A DNA stretch of 64,000 nucleotides from Paracoccaceae bacterium (lineage in GTDB: Bacteria; Pseudomonadota; Alphaproteobacteria; Rhodobacterales; Rhodobacteraceae), in assembly GCA_029244725.1 (NCBI GenBank), contig JAQWQJ010000054.1:1-64000 (forward strand), given 5' to 3'. Position 1 is the first letter of the stretch; each line of letters begins with the position of its first letter. The notes under the pieces were generated by a model. The model was not told the DNA's origin. It was given only the letters and a program-made list of their open reading frames with translations, and made no database searches. Positions 47,457-56,628 of this stretch are shown here, piece after piece. The position numbers were made by a program, and so were the translations under genes.

Positions 47457-49367
47457 ATGGCAAAAGTATCCATCAATCAGGTCGTTGCAAAAGCTGAACG
47501 GCTAGAGCGAGCGGGCAATTTCAAGAAGGCTGCGGAAGCTTACGGCGCGATTTTGAAATCAGGAATTACCAACGTCGCGGCACGAAATGGATACCTGCGA
47601 GCTGTCAACCGTTTCACGAAACCTCCTACTGACAAGTTAGTATTTCAAAAGCAAATCACCGAAATCGCCACATTGATTGAAAAAGGTGAATGGGCCGCAT
47701 CAGAAAGTCAAAGTGCGCGACTGATTAGGACTTTTCCCAACAACGTTTTGTTACTCAACATGAACGGAGTCGCATTGCTTGGCCTAGGGAACGCCAAGAG
47801 AGCCGCTGAATTACTGAATTTGGCGCTCGCGCTAAAGCCAGATTACGCCGACGCTCATCAAAATTTGGGTCTTGCTTTGCAGCAAACCAATCAGCCTGAG
47901 GCGGCATTGAAGGCCTTTGAGAAAGCTATAGAATTTAATCCAAAGTTCGCAAAAGCCTACGACAATTTGGGTTCAATGCATCAGTTTTTCGGAAGATTTG
48001 AAGAAGCCATCGAGTATCATAAATCTTCGCTTGTAATTGACCCAAACTCGCTCGAAGCACGAAAAAACCTTGCCGTCGCGTTTCGGAACTCCAAGCAAAA
48101 TCGAGAGGCGCTTGAGGCTTTCCAGGCTTTAATAAGTCTCGGCAAAGACACTGCGGAAACCAGATTCGAAATTGGCTCTTTGCTTCGAAAGCTCGAAAAT
48201 CCATCTGATGCCATCGTTTCGCTCAACAAAGCAATCGCGTTAAATGAATCCTACTCCGAAGCCCTAATAGTTCGTGGCCATTGCGAGCGAATGCTAGGTG
48301 ACAAGGATGCAGCTGCTCAAAGTTATCGCAACGCTCTCCAATTAGAGCCAGCGTCAGTGCGCGCCTATTTCAGTTTAAGTCATGTCACCAAATTCGAAGA
48401 AGATAACCCGGAAGTTGAGGCCATGCATGCGCTTCTGCAAGATCCTAGTCTCAATAATGAAGCGCTGAGCCTACTTAATTTTGCGCTTGGCTATGCACAT
48501 GAGCATTTTGCAGATTTGACAACGGCGTTCGAATTTCTCGAACGGGGAAATTCCATTCGAAAACAAGTGCTTGATTTTGATATTTCGCAAGATGTCGAAT
48601 TGTTTGAAAACATAACTCTAAATAGCTCAATGTTCAAAACTGAAGATTTGGAATTTTCAAACGATAACAATACTGTACCGATTTTCATCATTGGCATGCC
48701 TCGATCAGGCACGTCGCTGACTGAGCAAATTATATGCGCGCACCCTCTAGTAAAAGGAGGTGGCGAACTACCATTTGCTGCCAAATTCGGGAAAGATCTA
48801 GCCTCAGGTTATACTCCGTACTCCGCAAGTGCAGTTCTGGAATTCCGTGAAGCTTATTTGAAAAGCATTGCGTCGATTGCCCAAGGCAGTGCGTATATCA
48901 CAGACAAAATGCCTCACAATTTCCGTTTAGTCGGGTTAATTGCCGCGGCCATTCCCGAAGCAAAAATCGTTCATGTTCGGCGTGATCCGTCCGCAACGTG
49001 TTGGTCTAACTACTACCTGAGTTTTCGCACAAAAGGCTTAGGGTATACCTACGATCTCAACGACGTTGTTGAGCACTACGACCTATATGATTCACTGATG
49101 TCCCATTGGAACAAGCAGCTACCAGGCAGAGTTTTTGAGCTTGATTATGAAATGCTGACCAAAAACCAAGACGAAACGACCCGCAAATTAATTGCCGCAA
49201 TTGAGCTGGATTGGAACGACGCATGTTTGGCACCCGAAGAGAACAAACGCGCAGTTTTAACCGCCTCTAGTGGGCAAGTAAAAGAAGGCGTTTATAAGGG
49301 CAGCTCCGAGAAATGGCGCAAGTATGAGCCTTTTCTTGATGGGGTCTTTGACCGTTTCAACAAGTAA
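47457..49367 (+). CDS. Tetratricopeptide-repeat sulfotransferase family protein
   Basis: A 636-residue protein. Residues 1-300 contain about six TPR units, clear in KRAAELLNLALALKPDYADAHQNLGLAL and PEAALKAFEKAIEFNPKFAKAYDNLG. From about 405 comes a sulfotransferase domain: PAPS-binding loop PIFIIGMPRSGTSLTEQI, then VHVRRDPSATCWSNYYLSF for the 3'-phosphate. The plan resembles protein tyrosine sulfotransferase-like bacterial enzymes. Base composition is noticeably richer in A and T than the neighbours, suggesting recent acquisition. The acceptor is unknown. Confidence 0.9.
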   Translation: MAKVSINQVVAKAERLERAGNFKKAAEAYGAILKSGITNVAARNGYLRAVNRFTKPPTDKLVFQKQITEIATLIEKGEWAASESQSARLIRTFPNNVLLLNMNGVALLGLGNAKRAAELLNLALALKPDYADAHQNLGLALQQTNQPEAALKAFEKAIEFNPKFAKAYDNLGSMHQFFGRFEEAIEYHKSSLVIDPNSLEARKNLAVAFRNSKQNREALEAFQALISLGKDTAETRFEIGSLLRKLENPSDAIVSLNKAIALNESYSEALIVRGHCERMLGDKDAAAQSYRNALQLEPASVRAYFSLSHVTKFEEDNPEVEAMHALLQDPSLNNEALSLLNFALGYAHEHFADLTTAFEFLERGNSIRKQVLDFDISQDVELFENITLNSSMFKTEDLEFSNDNNTVPIFIIGMPRSGTSLTEQIICAHPLVKGGGELPFAAKFGKDLASGYTPYSASAVLEFREAYLKSIASIAQGSAYITDKMPHNFRLVGLIAAAIPEAKIVHVRRDPSATCWSNYYLSFRTKGLGYTYDLNDVVEHYDLYDSLMSHWNKQLPGRVFELDYEMLTKNQDETTRKLIAAIELDWNDACLAPEENKRAVLTASSGQVKEGVYKGSSEKWRKYEPFLDGVFDRFNK

Positions 49368-49452
49368 CTTAAGAAAATTCAGATGTTTGAAATGGCAAGT
49401 TGAGCGCTCTCGCGCTTAGCAAGTTCAACTGTGTCAAAATTTCACTTTCACC

Positions 49453-49483
49453 AAAAAGAAAGAGCGGCCCAAAGGACCGCTCT
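49453..49483 (-). terminator. Rho-independent terminator of the porin gene
   Basis: A 23-base hairpin, AGAGCGGCCC-AAA-GGACCGCTCT (one mismatch), at 49461-49483. On the minus strand it is followed by a T-rich tract (TTTCTTTTT), 28 bases after the porin stop. Confidence 0.85.
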
Positions 49484-49510
49484 CGCTTATTCATAGTGTA
49501 GTCGTTCGAC

Positions 49511-50560
49511 TTAGAACGAGAACGATACGCTTACAGTTGTGCCCGCAGCGATATCTTCCGCTGGGTTGATTTCTTTTGATGTTGCGTAGTCAAGTGAAAG
49601 GTTTGCACCGCCACCAAGATCGTAATCAACTTCGACATACTGCTCGCTTGCGCTATCAGTACCGATACCAGCAGTTACGCCGTTACCCATGTCGTATGTT
49701 GCGTCCAAAGACCATACGCTTGCGCTGTCTGTTTCGAAATCAACTGTTACGTCACCAGCAGTAACGCCAGCAGACATTGTCCAAGCCGAAGCGTCATCGA
49801 ATGTGAAGCCGAGATCTACGCCCTCAAGTGAAGTGTCAAGTGAAACTTCCCAAGCTGATGTGTCGTCGAATGTGATACCAGCAGTTGCTGGGCCCATTGG
49901 CATAGACGCGCCGATTTCCCAACCTGCATCACCGAAGTCCAACGATACGTCTGCACCGCCAGCTGAAGTTGAAGCGCTGAGGCCGTATGTGTCATTCGAA
50001 CCAAATGCGAGAGTGTAGTCTACGCCGCTAGATGCGCCAGCAAGGCTTGCACCGAAATCGCCAGTGGCTTCAACAAAGCCCAAGCTAAGGTCTGTACCGC
50101 CTAGATCTGTCGAAACACCAATCTGGTATTTGTCAGCTGCGTTGATCGACATGCTGATTGTAGCGCCGCCAAGTGAAGCAGAAGCCGAAATTCCAGCATC
50201 TTCAACGATCGAATCTGAATCTTCAAAGATGTTTGTCAATGTGCCTTGCTTAGCAAGCTCGTCGCCAATGTAAGCAGCGCCAGTGCCGTCGCCACCAACG
50301 TGATATGTGATCGAAGCATTGTCAGAAGACAGTGTGATGTCGCCAGCTTCGACTGTGTCCAGATCTTCGATTGTCAACGAAGCAGAAGCAGTCATGCCGT
50401 TGTCAAGATCAGCTGAACCAGAAGCAGTGATCGAAACATCGTCTGCAAAACCGGTTGCGTCATTGTATGAGAACTCAGCTGAGCCTGAGAAAGATACGTC
50501 CGCAGCAGCGGCGCCAGCGAAGGCGACAAGTGCTGTCGATGTAAGAAGGATGCGTTTCAT
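49511..50560 (-). CDS. Outer-membrane porin
   Basis: A 349-residue protein with a signal peptide ending in AAA-DVSFSGSAEF. The mature sequence is acidic, rich in Gly, Ser, Ala and Thr, with alternating polar/hydrophobic strands and a terminal phenylalanine (VSVSFSF), all typical of a trimeric beta-barrel porin of Rhodobacter type. It allows diffusion of small solutes. The central part repeats a D-x-SAW unit about every 25 residues. It is divergent from yggS and ends in a strong terminator. Confidence 0.9.
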   Translation of the reverse strand: MKRILLTSTALVAFAGAAAADVSFSGSAEFSYNDATGFADDVSITASGSADLDNGMTASASLTIEDLDTVEAGDITLSSDNASITYHVGGDGTGAAYIGDELAKQGTLTNIFEDSDSIVEDAGISASASLGGATISMSINAADKYQIGVSTDLGGTDLSLGFVEATGDFGASLAGASSGVDYTLAFGSNDTYGLSASTSAGGADVSLDFGDAGWEIGASMPMGPATAGITFDDTSAWEVSLDTSLEGVDLGFTFDDASAWTMSAGVTAGDVTVDFETDSASVWSLDATYDMGNGVTAGIGTDSASEQYVEVDYDLGGGANLSLDYATSKEINPAEDIAAGTTVSVSFSF

Positions 50561-50778
50561 GGATATTCCTCGTGTTATAGCATTCCAAGAAATGCCAGTT
50601 TAACTAGCATTGACGGTGTGTTTGCTCTGATACGCGCTTTGGGTCAATGCGAACGGCGGCGGCCAAACCCTTCTGTGGCGAAAATGATGCAGATACGACA
50701 CACAGGTTCGGGCTGACATCGGCAAATAGCTGCCGTACACACCTATATAGTGAAATGCGGGCAAAATCAGAGGTCAAA
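50561..50778. promoter_or_regulatory. Divergent intergenic region between porin and yggS
   Basis: About 218 bases carrying both promoters. On the porin side TATAAC (near 50571-50576) with TTAAAC 18 bases upstream is a plausible promoter, and GAGGAAT precedes the porin ATG. An open frame extends yggS upstream to 50647, but it does not look coding. No other structure seen. Confidence 0.35.
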
Positions 50779-51441
50779 ATGGCATTGCAGGAAATCCAAG
50801 ATCGTCTCCAAAAGGCCGAATCTGTGGCTGGGCGGCCGAGCGGCTCAGTTTCGCTGGTTGCCGTTTCTAAAATGCAGCCGGATGAGCGCGTCGATTCTGT
50901 CCTTGAGCAAGGGTACCGCATCTTCGGTGAGAATCGCGTTCAAGAGGCTGCCGGCAAGTGGCCTGCGTTTAAAGAGCGTTATGAAGGCGTCGAGCTTCAT
51001 CTTCTTGGGCCGCTGCAAACCAACAAGGCGCGGCAGGCGATGGAGCTGTTTGATGTTATACATAGTGTTGACCGCCCCAAGATTGCCAAGGCCATTGCGC
51101 GGCTTTCAGAAGAGCTAGGTCACTGCCCTGATCTTTTCCTTCAAGTAAACACAGGGGAAGAACCCCAGAAGGCTGGTGTGCTGCCGTCTGAACTTGATGC
51201 ATTTGTAGAAGAGTGTCGGGACATGGGTCTGCCGGTGATCGGGCTTATGTGCATTCCGCCGGTGGACGAAGAGGCCTCATTGCATTTTGCCTTGCTTGCG
51301 AAACTTGCCAAGCGAAACGGACTAACGGGGCTTTCTATGGGAATGTCTGGCGATTTCGAAAAGGCTGTTGCGCAGGGCGCTACCCATGTGCGGGTTGGCA
51401 GTGCAATTTTTGGCAGTCGCGACTATCCGCCAAAAACTTAG
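50779..51441 (+). CDS. yggS: YggS family pyridoxal phosphate homeostasis protein
   Basis: A protein of about 220 residues with a PLP-binding TIM-barrel related to alanine racemase N-terminus, implicated in PLP balance. The PLP lysine is in LVAVSKMQPDER. Other landmarks are FGENRVQEA, LHLLGPLQTNKA (the family usually has IG..Q.NK), MGMSGDFEKAVAQGATHVRVGSAIFG. ATG 50779 is chosen since the upstream extension does not resemble the family. It overlaps ribA by four bases at its 3' end. Confidence 0.93.
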   Translation: MALQEIQDRLQKAESVAGRPSGSVSLVAVSKMQPDERVDSVLEQGYRIFGENRVQEAAGKWPAFKERYEGVELHLLGPLQTNKARQAMELFDVIHSVDRPKIAKAIARLSEELGHCPDLFLQVNTGEEPQKAGVLPSELDAFVEECRDMGLPVIGLMCIPPVDEEASLHFALLAKLAKRNGLTGLSMGMSGDFEKAVAQGATHVRVGSAIFGSRDYPPKT

Positions 51442-52529
51442 ATCATATGACCTGACTTTGCAGCCTTAGTTGCAAGATAGTCGTGGTTAAACCGATTCTC
51501 GCCGACATGAAGCGGAACCCTTTCTGTAACGGTTATTCCGTTTTGCTCCATCATCGTGATTTTCTTGGGGTTGTTCGTCAGCAGGCGAACCGACGTGATC
51601 CCCATAGACTTCAAAATCTCACTTCCGATTTTGAAGTCGCGCTCGTCGTCCTCAAAGCCAAGACGATGGTTCGCCTCGACTGTATCGAATCCTTGATCCT
51701 GCAAAGAATAGGCACGCATCTTGTTGGCCAGTCCGATTCCGCGACCTTCTTGATTGAGATACAAGAGAACGCCTGCGCCCTGCTCTCCCATTTGGCCCAA
51801 CGCGCTGCGCAATTGCGGACCACAGTCGCATTTTAAACTGCCGAGCACATCGCCGGTGAAACAGGCAGAATGCAGTCGCACCAATACTGGTGCTTCACGG
51901 TCAGGGCGGCCAACTTCAATTGCATAGTGTTCGTCGCCTCCGTCAGTCGGGCGAAAAATCCCAAGTCGCCCTGCTTCGGATGCAGCCATAGGCAAACGAG
52001 CGGCAACAACTGGTGAAAGCGAAGAGGTTTCAGCAACAACAGGTCCGGCTAGGGATGCAGGCACAAGAGTTAAGTCATTGTCGTGCGCAAAGGTCATAGG
52101 ATCATCCAACGCAACCGTTACAACGCTTGGCAATAATCGCGCTGACTTTGCCAATAAGACACCGAGGCGCGCGAATGACGCGTCACCTTCGCGCAAAGCA
52201 GCCAATGGGCCCTTCATCGGAGAGTTCAGATCGTTCGATGGGTTCGCAATATCATGTATCCATGCCAGCCCAGTGTCATCTGGCAAAGCAATGCGCGCTA
52301 GATCACCATCATAAGCTCGTGCCTTCAGCGTTTCGGCGCGCCTATCTGTAATTGCCAAAACAACTTGCTGATCCAGCAAGCGCGCCTCGGCCAATCGTTC
52401 GGGCAGCAATGTTTCTGACGCCATAACCAACGCCCCATCACCTTGATCGGTGATCACTACAGGCACGCCCATTCGCAGATCTGCCCGTGCGCGGGCCAGG
52501 CGTTCCGTAATGTTAGGGGCAAATGCCAT
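51438..52529 (-). CDS. ribA: GTP cyclohydrolase II with N-terminal extension
   Basis: The first enzyme of riboflavin synthesis. The 363-residue product carries the GTP cyclohydrolase II domain in its C-terminal half. Zinc ligands are Cys223, Cys234 and Cys236 (CFTGDVLGSLKCDCG), with the catalytic YLNQEGRGIGL region near 257. The first ~175 residues look like a DHBP synthase (RibB) domain without its acidic DDEDRE-type motif (ITDQGDGALVMASE instead), so that half is probably inactive. It converges on yggS. Confidence 0.93.
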   Translation of the reverse strand: MAFAPNITERLARARADLRMGVPVVITDQGDGALVMASETLLPERLAEARLLDQQVVLAITDRRAETLKARAYDGDLARIALPDDTGLAWIHDIANPSNDLNSPMKGPLAALREGDASFARLGVLLAKSARLLPSVVTVALDDPMTFAHDNDLTLVPASLAGPVVAETSSLSPVVAARLPMAASEAGRLGIFRPTDGGDEHYAIEVGRPDREAPVLVRLHSACFTGDVLGSLKCDCGPQLRSALGQMGEQGAGVLLYLNQEGRGIGLANKMRAYSLQDQGFDTVEANHRLGFEDDERDFKIGSEILKSMGITSVRLLTNNPKKITMMEQNGITVTERVPLHVGENRFNHDYLATKAAKSGHMI

Positions 52530-52688
52530 TCAGTTTCCTTCCAGATCGAAGCTTCATCTAGCCAATCGTGACATAAATTGAAACAATTCCCTTGCAGCAG
52601 ACACGTCCGCGTGAAGCATATGCAGCAAATCTTGTTAAATCATCCAATCACAATCATCTGACGTAACAAGAGGCAGGAGGTCCACATT

Positions 52689-53375
52689 ATGGCACAAATA
52701 AAGAAAATTCTTTTGGTCGACGACGACGACGACTTGCGGGAAGCGCTCAGCGAACAGTTGTTGATGTCGCAAGAGTTTGATGTGTTTGAAGCCGGAAACG
52801 GCGCGGATGCAGTCGTTCGATCTAAAGAAGGTATATTCGATTTGGTCATCTTGGACGTTGGCCTGCCTGACACGGACGGTCGCGAACTTTGCGCGTTATT
52901 GCGAAAGCAGGGTGTTAAGTCGCCGATCCTGATGTTGACCGGACATGATACGGACGCCGACACCATTCTCGGGCTTAATTCTGGCGCGAATGACTATGTA
53001 ACTAAGCCTTTTAAGTTCCCTGTCCTGCTTGCACGCATTCGTGCGCAGCTGCGCCAGCACGAGCAATCTGAAGACGCCATTTTTCAATTGGGCCCGTATT
53101 CTTTTAAACCGGCAACCAAGATGTTGGTCACTGAAGAGGACAGAAAAATTCGCCTTACCGAGAAAGAGGCGAACATTCTGAAGTTCCTATATCGCTCGAA
53201 TGACGCGGTTGTAGCACGGGACGTTCTTTTGCACGAAGTGTGGGGATATAATGCTGGCGTGACAACGCACACATTAGAAACCCACATTTATCGGCTTCGG
53301 CAAAAAATTGAACCAGATCCGTCAAATGCCCGCCTTCTTGTGACCGAATCTGGCGGATACCGTCTCAATGCGTAA
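52689..53375 (+). CDS. cenR: OmpR-family response regulator, CenR-like
   Basis: A 228-residue two-domain regulator. The receiver has acidic residues at 11-12, phosphoacceptor Asp56 (VILDVGLPDTDG) and conserved Lys106 (VTKPFKF). The winged helix shows RLTEKEANILKFLYRS and the C-terminal TTHTLETHIYRLRQKIEPDP. The recognition region and tail ARLLVTESGGYRL closely resemble CenR, an essential envelope regulator in Caulobacter and Rhodobacter. No histidine kinase is adjacent, as for CenR. AGGAGG precedes the start. Confidence 0.85.
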   Translation: MAQIKKILLVDDDDDLREALSEQLLMSQEFDVFEAGNGADAVVRSKEGIFDLVILDVGLPDTDGRELCALLRKQGVKSPILMLTGHDTDADTILGLNSGANDYVTKPFKFPVLLARIRAQLRQHEQSEDAIFQLGPYSFKPATKMLVTEEDRKIRLTEKEANILKFLYRSNDAVVARDVLLHEVWGYNAGVTTHTLETHIYRLRQKIEPDPSNARLLVTESGGYRLNA

Positions 53376-53452
53376 GGAATTGGTAAGTTTGATGTGCATC
53401 AATAGTGAATGTGAGTTAGGCTGCTAGGAAAGAACAAGAATTCAGTACCCGC

Positions 53453-53519
53453 GCATATCCGGGTTATGATATGCACCTCCCTGTTGGACTGGCCCGGGCA
53501 CTGCCCGGGTCTTTTTTTT
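53453..53519 (+). terminator. Double hairpin and terminator after cenR; possible small RNA 3' end
   Basis: GCATATC (53453-53459) pairs with GATATGC (53468-53474) around an eight-base loop. The single-stranded ACCTCCCTGTTGGACT follows, then the terminator stem CCCGGGC/GCCCGGG (53493-53509) and TCTTTTTTTT. The linker CCTCCC resembles an anti-Shine-Dalgarno sequence. This may be just the cenR terminator, or the 3' portion of a small RNA. Confidence 0.75.
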
Positions 53520-53574
53520 GGGCCATCAATTTTATAGTCTGTATCGACCTTTCCCTCTTCCATAAGGAATTCAT

Positions 53575-54516
53575 ATGCGACCAACTGCGTTTTCCAGGCC
53601 CGGCAAGTTTTATCGCGGAAACATTCACACCCATTCCACCCAATCTGATGGCGCGCTTGATCCCGCCGAGGTTTGCCGTCGTTACAAGGAAAAGGGGTAT
53701 GATTTTATATCGCTGACAGACCATTTTATGGGCACGTATGATTATCCGGTAACCGATACCCGTCCGTTCCGAGATGGCGAGTTCACAACCATTTTGGGCG
53801 TTGAACTACATTCGGGCGCAAATAGCCTGGGCGAGATTTGGCATATTCTTGCGGTCGGCCTGCCATTGGATTTCGCGCCCTCGAATTCTCCGGGCAACGA
53901 CCCATTGCCAGATCAAGAAACTGGCCCCCAGATCGCCCAGCGCGCGGTGGACGCCGGAGCGTTCGTTGCAATTGCGCATCCCGAATGGTCCGGTCTTTCC
54001 GAAGCCGACATGAAATCAATCGAGTCCGCCCACGCGGTTGAAGTCTACAACCATGGTTGTGAGGTCGAATGCGATCGTGCCAGCGGACTACATGCGGCCG
54101 ACATACTGGCCCAATCTGGCAAGCGGGTTAGCTTTATCGCGACAGACGACGCGCATTTTAGACATGGCGACATGGACGCCTTTGGTGGCTGGGTCATGGT
54201 CAAAGCCGAAGCGAATGATCCCGATGCATTGCTTAACGCGCTTAAAGACGGGGCAATGTATGCCTCGACGGGTCCAGAAATTCACGACATCGAAATTGAC
54301 GGCGACGAAGTCCGCGTAAAATGCTCGCCAGCCGAAGGCATTGCGGTTCTCGGTCAAACGGCGTCGACGGTTGGTGCATTCGGCGATGGTTTGACCGAGG
54401 CCACCCTTGATATTACCCGCCTTAAAGATAGCCCGTGGATACGCGTGACCGTTTTTGGACCTAATGGCAAACGCGCTTGGAGCAATCCAATCTGGCGAGA
54501 CGAATTCTGCCTATAA
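53575..54516 (+). CDS. PHP domain phosphoesterase
   Basis: A 313-residue metal-dependent phosphoesterase-like protein. Histidine motifs follow the PHP pattern: NIHTHSTQSDGAL (about 16-28), ISLTDH (about 46), GVELHSG, VAIAHPEWSG (about 128) and FIATDDAHFRHG (about 186). Substrates may be phosphorylated sugars or nucleotides; none is indicated. The C-terminal ~80 residues form a beta-rich domain. The gene lies after the cenR terminator and before xthA. Confidence 0.88.
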   Translation: MRPTAFSRPGKFYRGNIHTHSTQSDGALDPAEVCRRYKEKGYDFISLTDHFMGTYDYPVTDTRPFRDGEFTTILGVELHSGANSLGEIWHILAVGLPLDFAPSNSPGNDPLPDQETGPQIAQRAVDAGAFVAIAHPEWSGLSEADMKSIESAHAVEVYNHGCEVECDRASGLHAADILAQSGKRVSFIATDDAHFRHGDMDAFGGWVMVKAEANDPDALLNALKDGAMYASTGPEIHDIEIDGDEVRVKCSPAEGIAVLGQTASTVGAFGDGLTEATLDITRLKDSPWIRVTVFGPNGKRAWSNPIWRDEFCL

Positions 54517-54582
54517 CGCGGGTTGCATGGCCCCAAGCCTACGTGCATGGTCGCGCGAAACACGATTTTCACGGAGTTTAAT

Positions 54583-55371
54583 ATGTCTTTCACCATCGCC
54601 ACTTGGAACATCAACTCGGTACGTCTTCGGGCGCCTATTGTTCAAAAACTGATGGAAGAAGAGATGCCGGATATCCTCTGTTTGCAGGAATGCAAAAGTC
54701 CGGTGGACAAAATCCCGTTCGAGCAATTTCAAGAGATCGGCTATACTCACATGGTCGCCAATGGGCAAAAGGGCTATAACGGCGTCGCGATTTTTTCAAA
54801 GCTGCCAATGAAAGAAGCTGGGATGAAGGATTTCGCCAACCTTGGTCATGCCCGTCACATTGCCGGTGAACTTGAGAACGGCGTGACCATTCACAATTTC
54901 TACGTTCCAGCTGGTGGTGATGTGCCTGACCGCACAGTGAATGAGAAATTTGGCCAAAAGCTAGATTTCCTGACAGAGATGCGTGATTGGTTCCACGCCG
55001 AAAAGCCCGAGAAGTCGATCCTTGTAGGCGATTTGAACATTGCCCCGCGCGAGGATGATGTTTGGAATCACAAACAACTTCTCAAAGTCGTCAGCCACAC
55101 ACCTATTGAGGTCGAGCATATGGCCGAAACTCAGAATGCTGGGGATTGGGTCGATGTAACCCGCAAGGATATTCCGGACGGTCTGCTTTATAGCTGGTGG
55201 TCATACCGCGCCAAAGATTGGGACACTGCCAACAAGGGGCGCCGGCTTGATCACGTCTGGGCGACCTCGGACATTTCTAACGCCTCGCATTCTAGCAGAA
55301 TTTTGCGAGAGGCACGGGGTTGGGAAAAGCCTTCGGATCATGCCCCTATCTTTGCGACTTTCGATCTTTGA
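54583..55371 (+). CDS. xthA: Exodeoxyribonuclease III
   Basis: A 262-residue AP endonuclease / 3'-exonuclease of base excision repair. The EEP-fold catalytic motifs are LQECK (34-38, Glu36), YNGVAIFSKLP, GDLNIAPREDDVW, RRLDHVWAT and SDHAPIFATF. Start ATG 54583 (MSFTIATWNINSVRLR) has GGAG upstream; the frame opens earlier at 54523 but the family begins here. Confidence 0.95.
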   Translation: MSFTIATWNINSVRLRAPIVQKLMEEEMPDILCLQECKSPVDKIPFEQFQEIGYTHMVANGQKGYNGVAIFSKLPMKEAGMKDFANLGHARHIAGELENGVTIHNFYVPAGGDVPDRTVNEKFGQKLDFLTEMRDWFHAEKPEKSILVGDLNIAPREDDVWNHKQLLKVVSHTPIEVEHMAETQNAGDWVDVTRKDIPDGLLYSWWSYRAKDWDTANKGRRLDHVWATSDISNASHSSRILREARGWEKPSDHAPIFATFDL

Positions 55372-55452
55372 TATTGATTTGACGAAACGTCGCTCTCTAC
55401 ATTCCGTAAGCATCAAGTAATGTAAGCTCCAACAAATTTGTGGGAGCATTTC

Positions 55453-56628
55453 ATGGACGACATCGTAATCCTATCCGGCGCACGCACTGCAATCGGCACG
55501 TTTGGGGGTTCGCTTGCTGGCATCCCACCGATTGATCTGGCTGCGAAAGTTTCGGCTGAGGCTATTGAACGTGCTGGTGTTGAGAGCGGCCAAATCGGCC
55601 ACGTAATGTTTGGCCACATCATCAATACCGAGCCGCGTGATATGTATCTAAGCCGCGTTGCTGCAATGAATGCCGGCATCCCCGAGACGACGCCAGCCAT
55701 GAACGTAAACAGGCTTTGCGGCTCTGGCCTCCAGGCCATCGTGTCTGCCACTCAATCTTTGATGCTAGGCGATGCTGATTTTGCGCTTGCGGGTGGTGCC
55801 GAAAACATGAGCCGTTCGCCCTTTATCATTCCAGATCAACGCTGGGGCGCTAAGATGGGCGATGTGAAAACGCTAGACATGATGCTTGGCGCTTTAAACT
55901 GTCCATTTGGCACTGGTCACATGGGGGTTACGGCTGAAAACGTGTCCGATGAACATTCTGTGACCCGTGAAGAACAAGACGCCTTTGCTGTTGAAAGCCA
56001 GCGACGCGCCGCAGCAGCGATCGAGGCGGGACACTTCAAAGATCAGATCATTCCTGTTGAGGTAAAGCGTCGGCGCGAGGTGGTGGCGTTTGACACCGAC
56101 GAGCATCCAAAATTGACGACGCTTGAAACCCTCGCGGGTTTGCGGCCTGCGTTTAAGAAAGACGGCAGTGTCACAGCCGGCAACGCAAGTGGTATCAATG
56201 ATGGTGCGGCGGCGATCGTTTTGGCAACAGCGAGCGCGGCTGAAAAGGCTGGTCTAAAACCCAGAGCCCGAATTCTTGGCTACGCCCATGCCGGTGTCCG
56301 ACCCGAGGTTATGGGCATTGGCCCGGTTCCTGCGGTTGAAGCATTGCTAAAGCGCATCGACATGGACGCCGACCAGTTTGATGTAGTCGAAAGCAACGAA
56401 GCTTTTGCCGCGCAAGCTTTGGCTGTGAATAAAAACCTTGGGCTAAATCCTGCCAAAGTAAATCCAAACGGCGGTGCCATTGCCCTTGGCCATCCAGTCG
56501 GCGCAACGGGGGCAATTATCACCATCAAAACAATGTATGAACTTGAGCGTATTGGTGGCCGATACGGGCTTATGACTATGTGTATCGGTGGCGGTCAGGG
56601 CATCGCGATGGCGATCGAACGTCTATGA
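55453..56628 (+). CDS. Acetyl-CoA acetyltransferase (thiolase)
   Basis: A 391-residue thiolase. The catalytic Cys89 is in RLCGSGLQAI, His near 350 in GGAIALGHPVGATGA, and the second Cys in MCIGGGQGIAMAIE. It condenses or cleaves acetoacetyl-CoA or 3-ketoacyl-CoA, so it may serve beta-oxidation or polyhydroxybutyrate synthesis. The start is ATG 55453 (MDDIVILSGARTAIG) with GGGAGC ahead, preferred over TTG 55438. It overlaps yaaA by six bases. Confidence 0.93.
   Translation: MDDIVILSGARTAIGTFGGSLAGIPPIDLAAKVSAEAIERAGVESGQIGHVMFGHIINTEPRDMYLSRVAAMNAGIPETTPAMNVNRLCGSGLQAIVSATQSLMLGDADFALAGGAENMSRSPFIIPDQRWGAKMGDVKTLDMMLGALNCPFGTGHMGVTAENVSDEHSVTREEQDAFAVESQRRAAAAIEAGHFKDQIIPVEVKRRREVVAFDTDEHPKLTTLETLAGLRPAFKKDGSVTAGNASGINDGAAAIVLATASAAEKAGLKPRARILGYAHAGVRPEVMGIGPVPAVEALLKRIDMDADQFDVVESNEAFAAQALAVNKNLGLNPAKVNPNGGAIALGHPVGATGAIITIKTMYELERIGGRYGLMTMCIGGGQGIAMAIERL

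Noticed and set aside
49511-50560. Regular repeats suggesting a CRISPR array
   Set aside because: The repetition is protein-level beta-hairpin repetition in a porin; there are no identical repeats with unique spacers.
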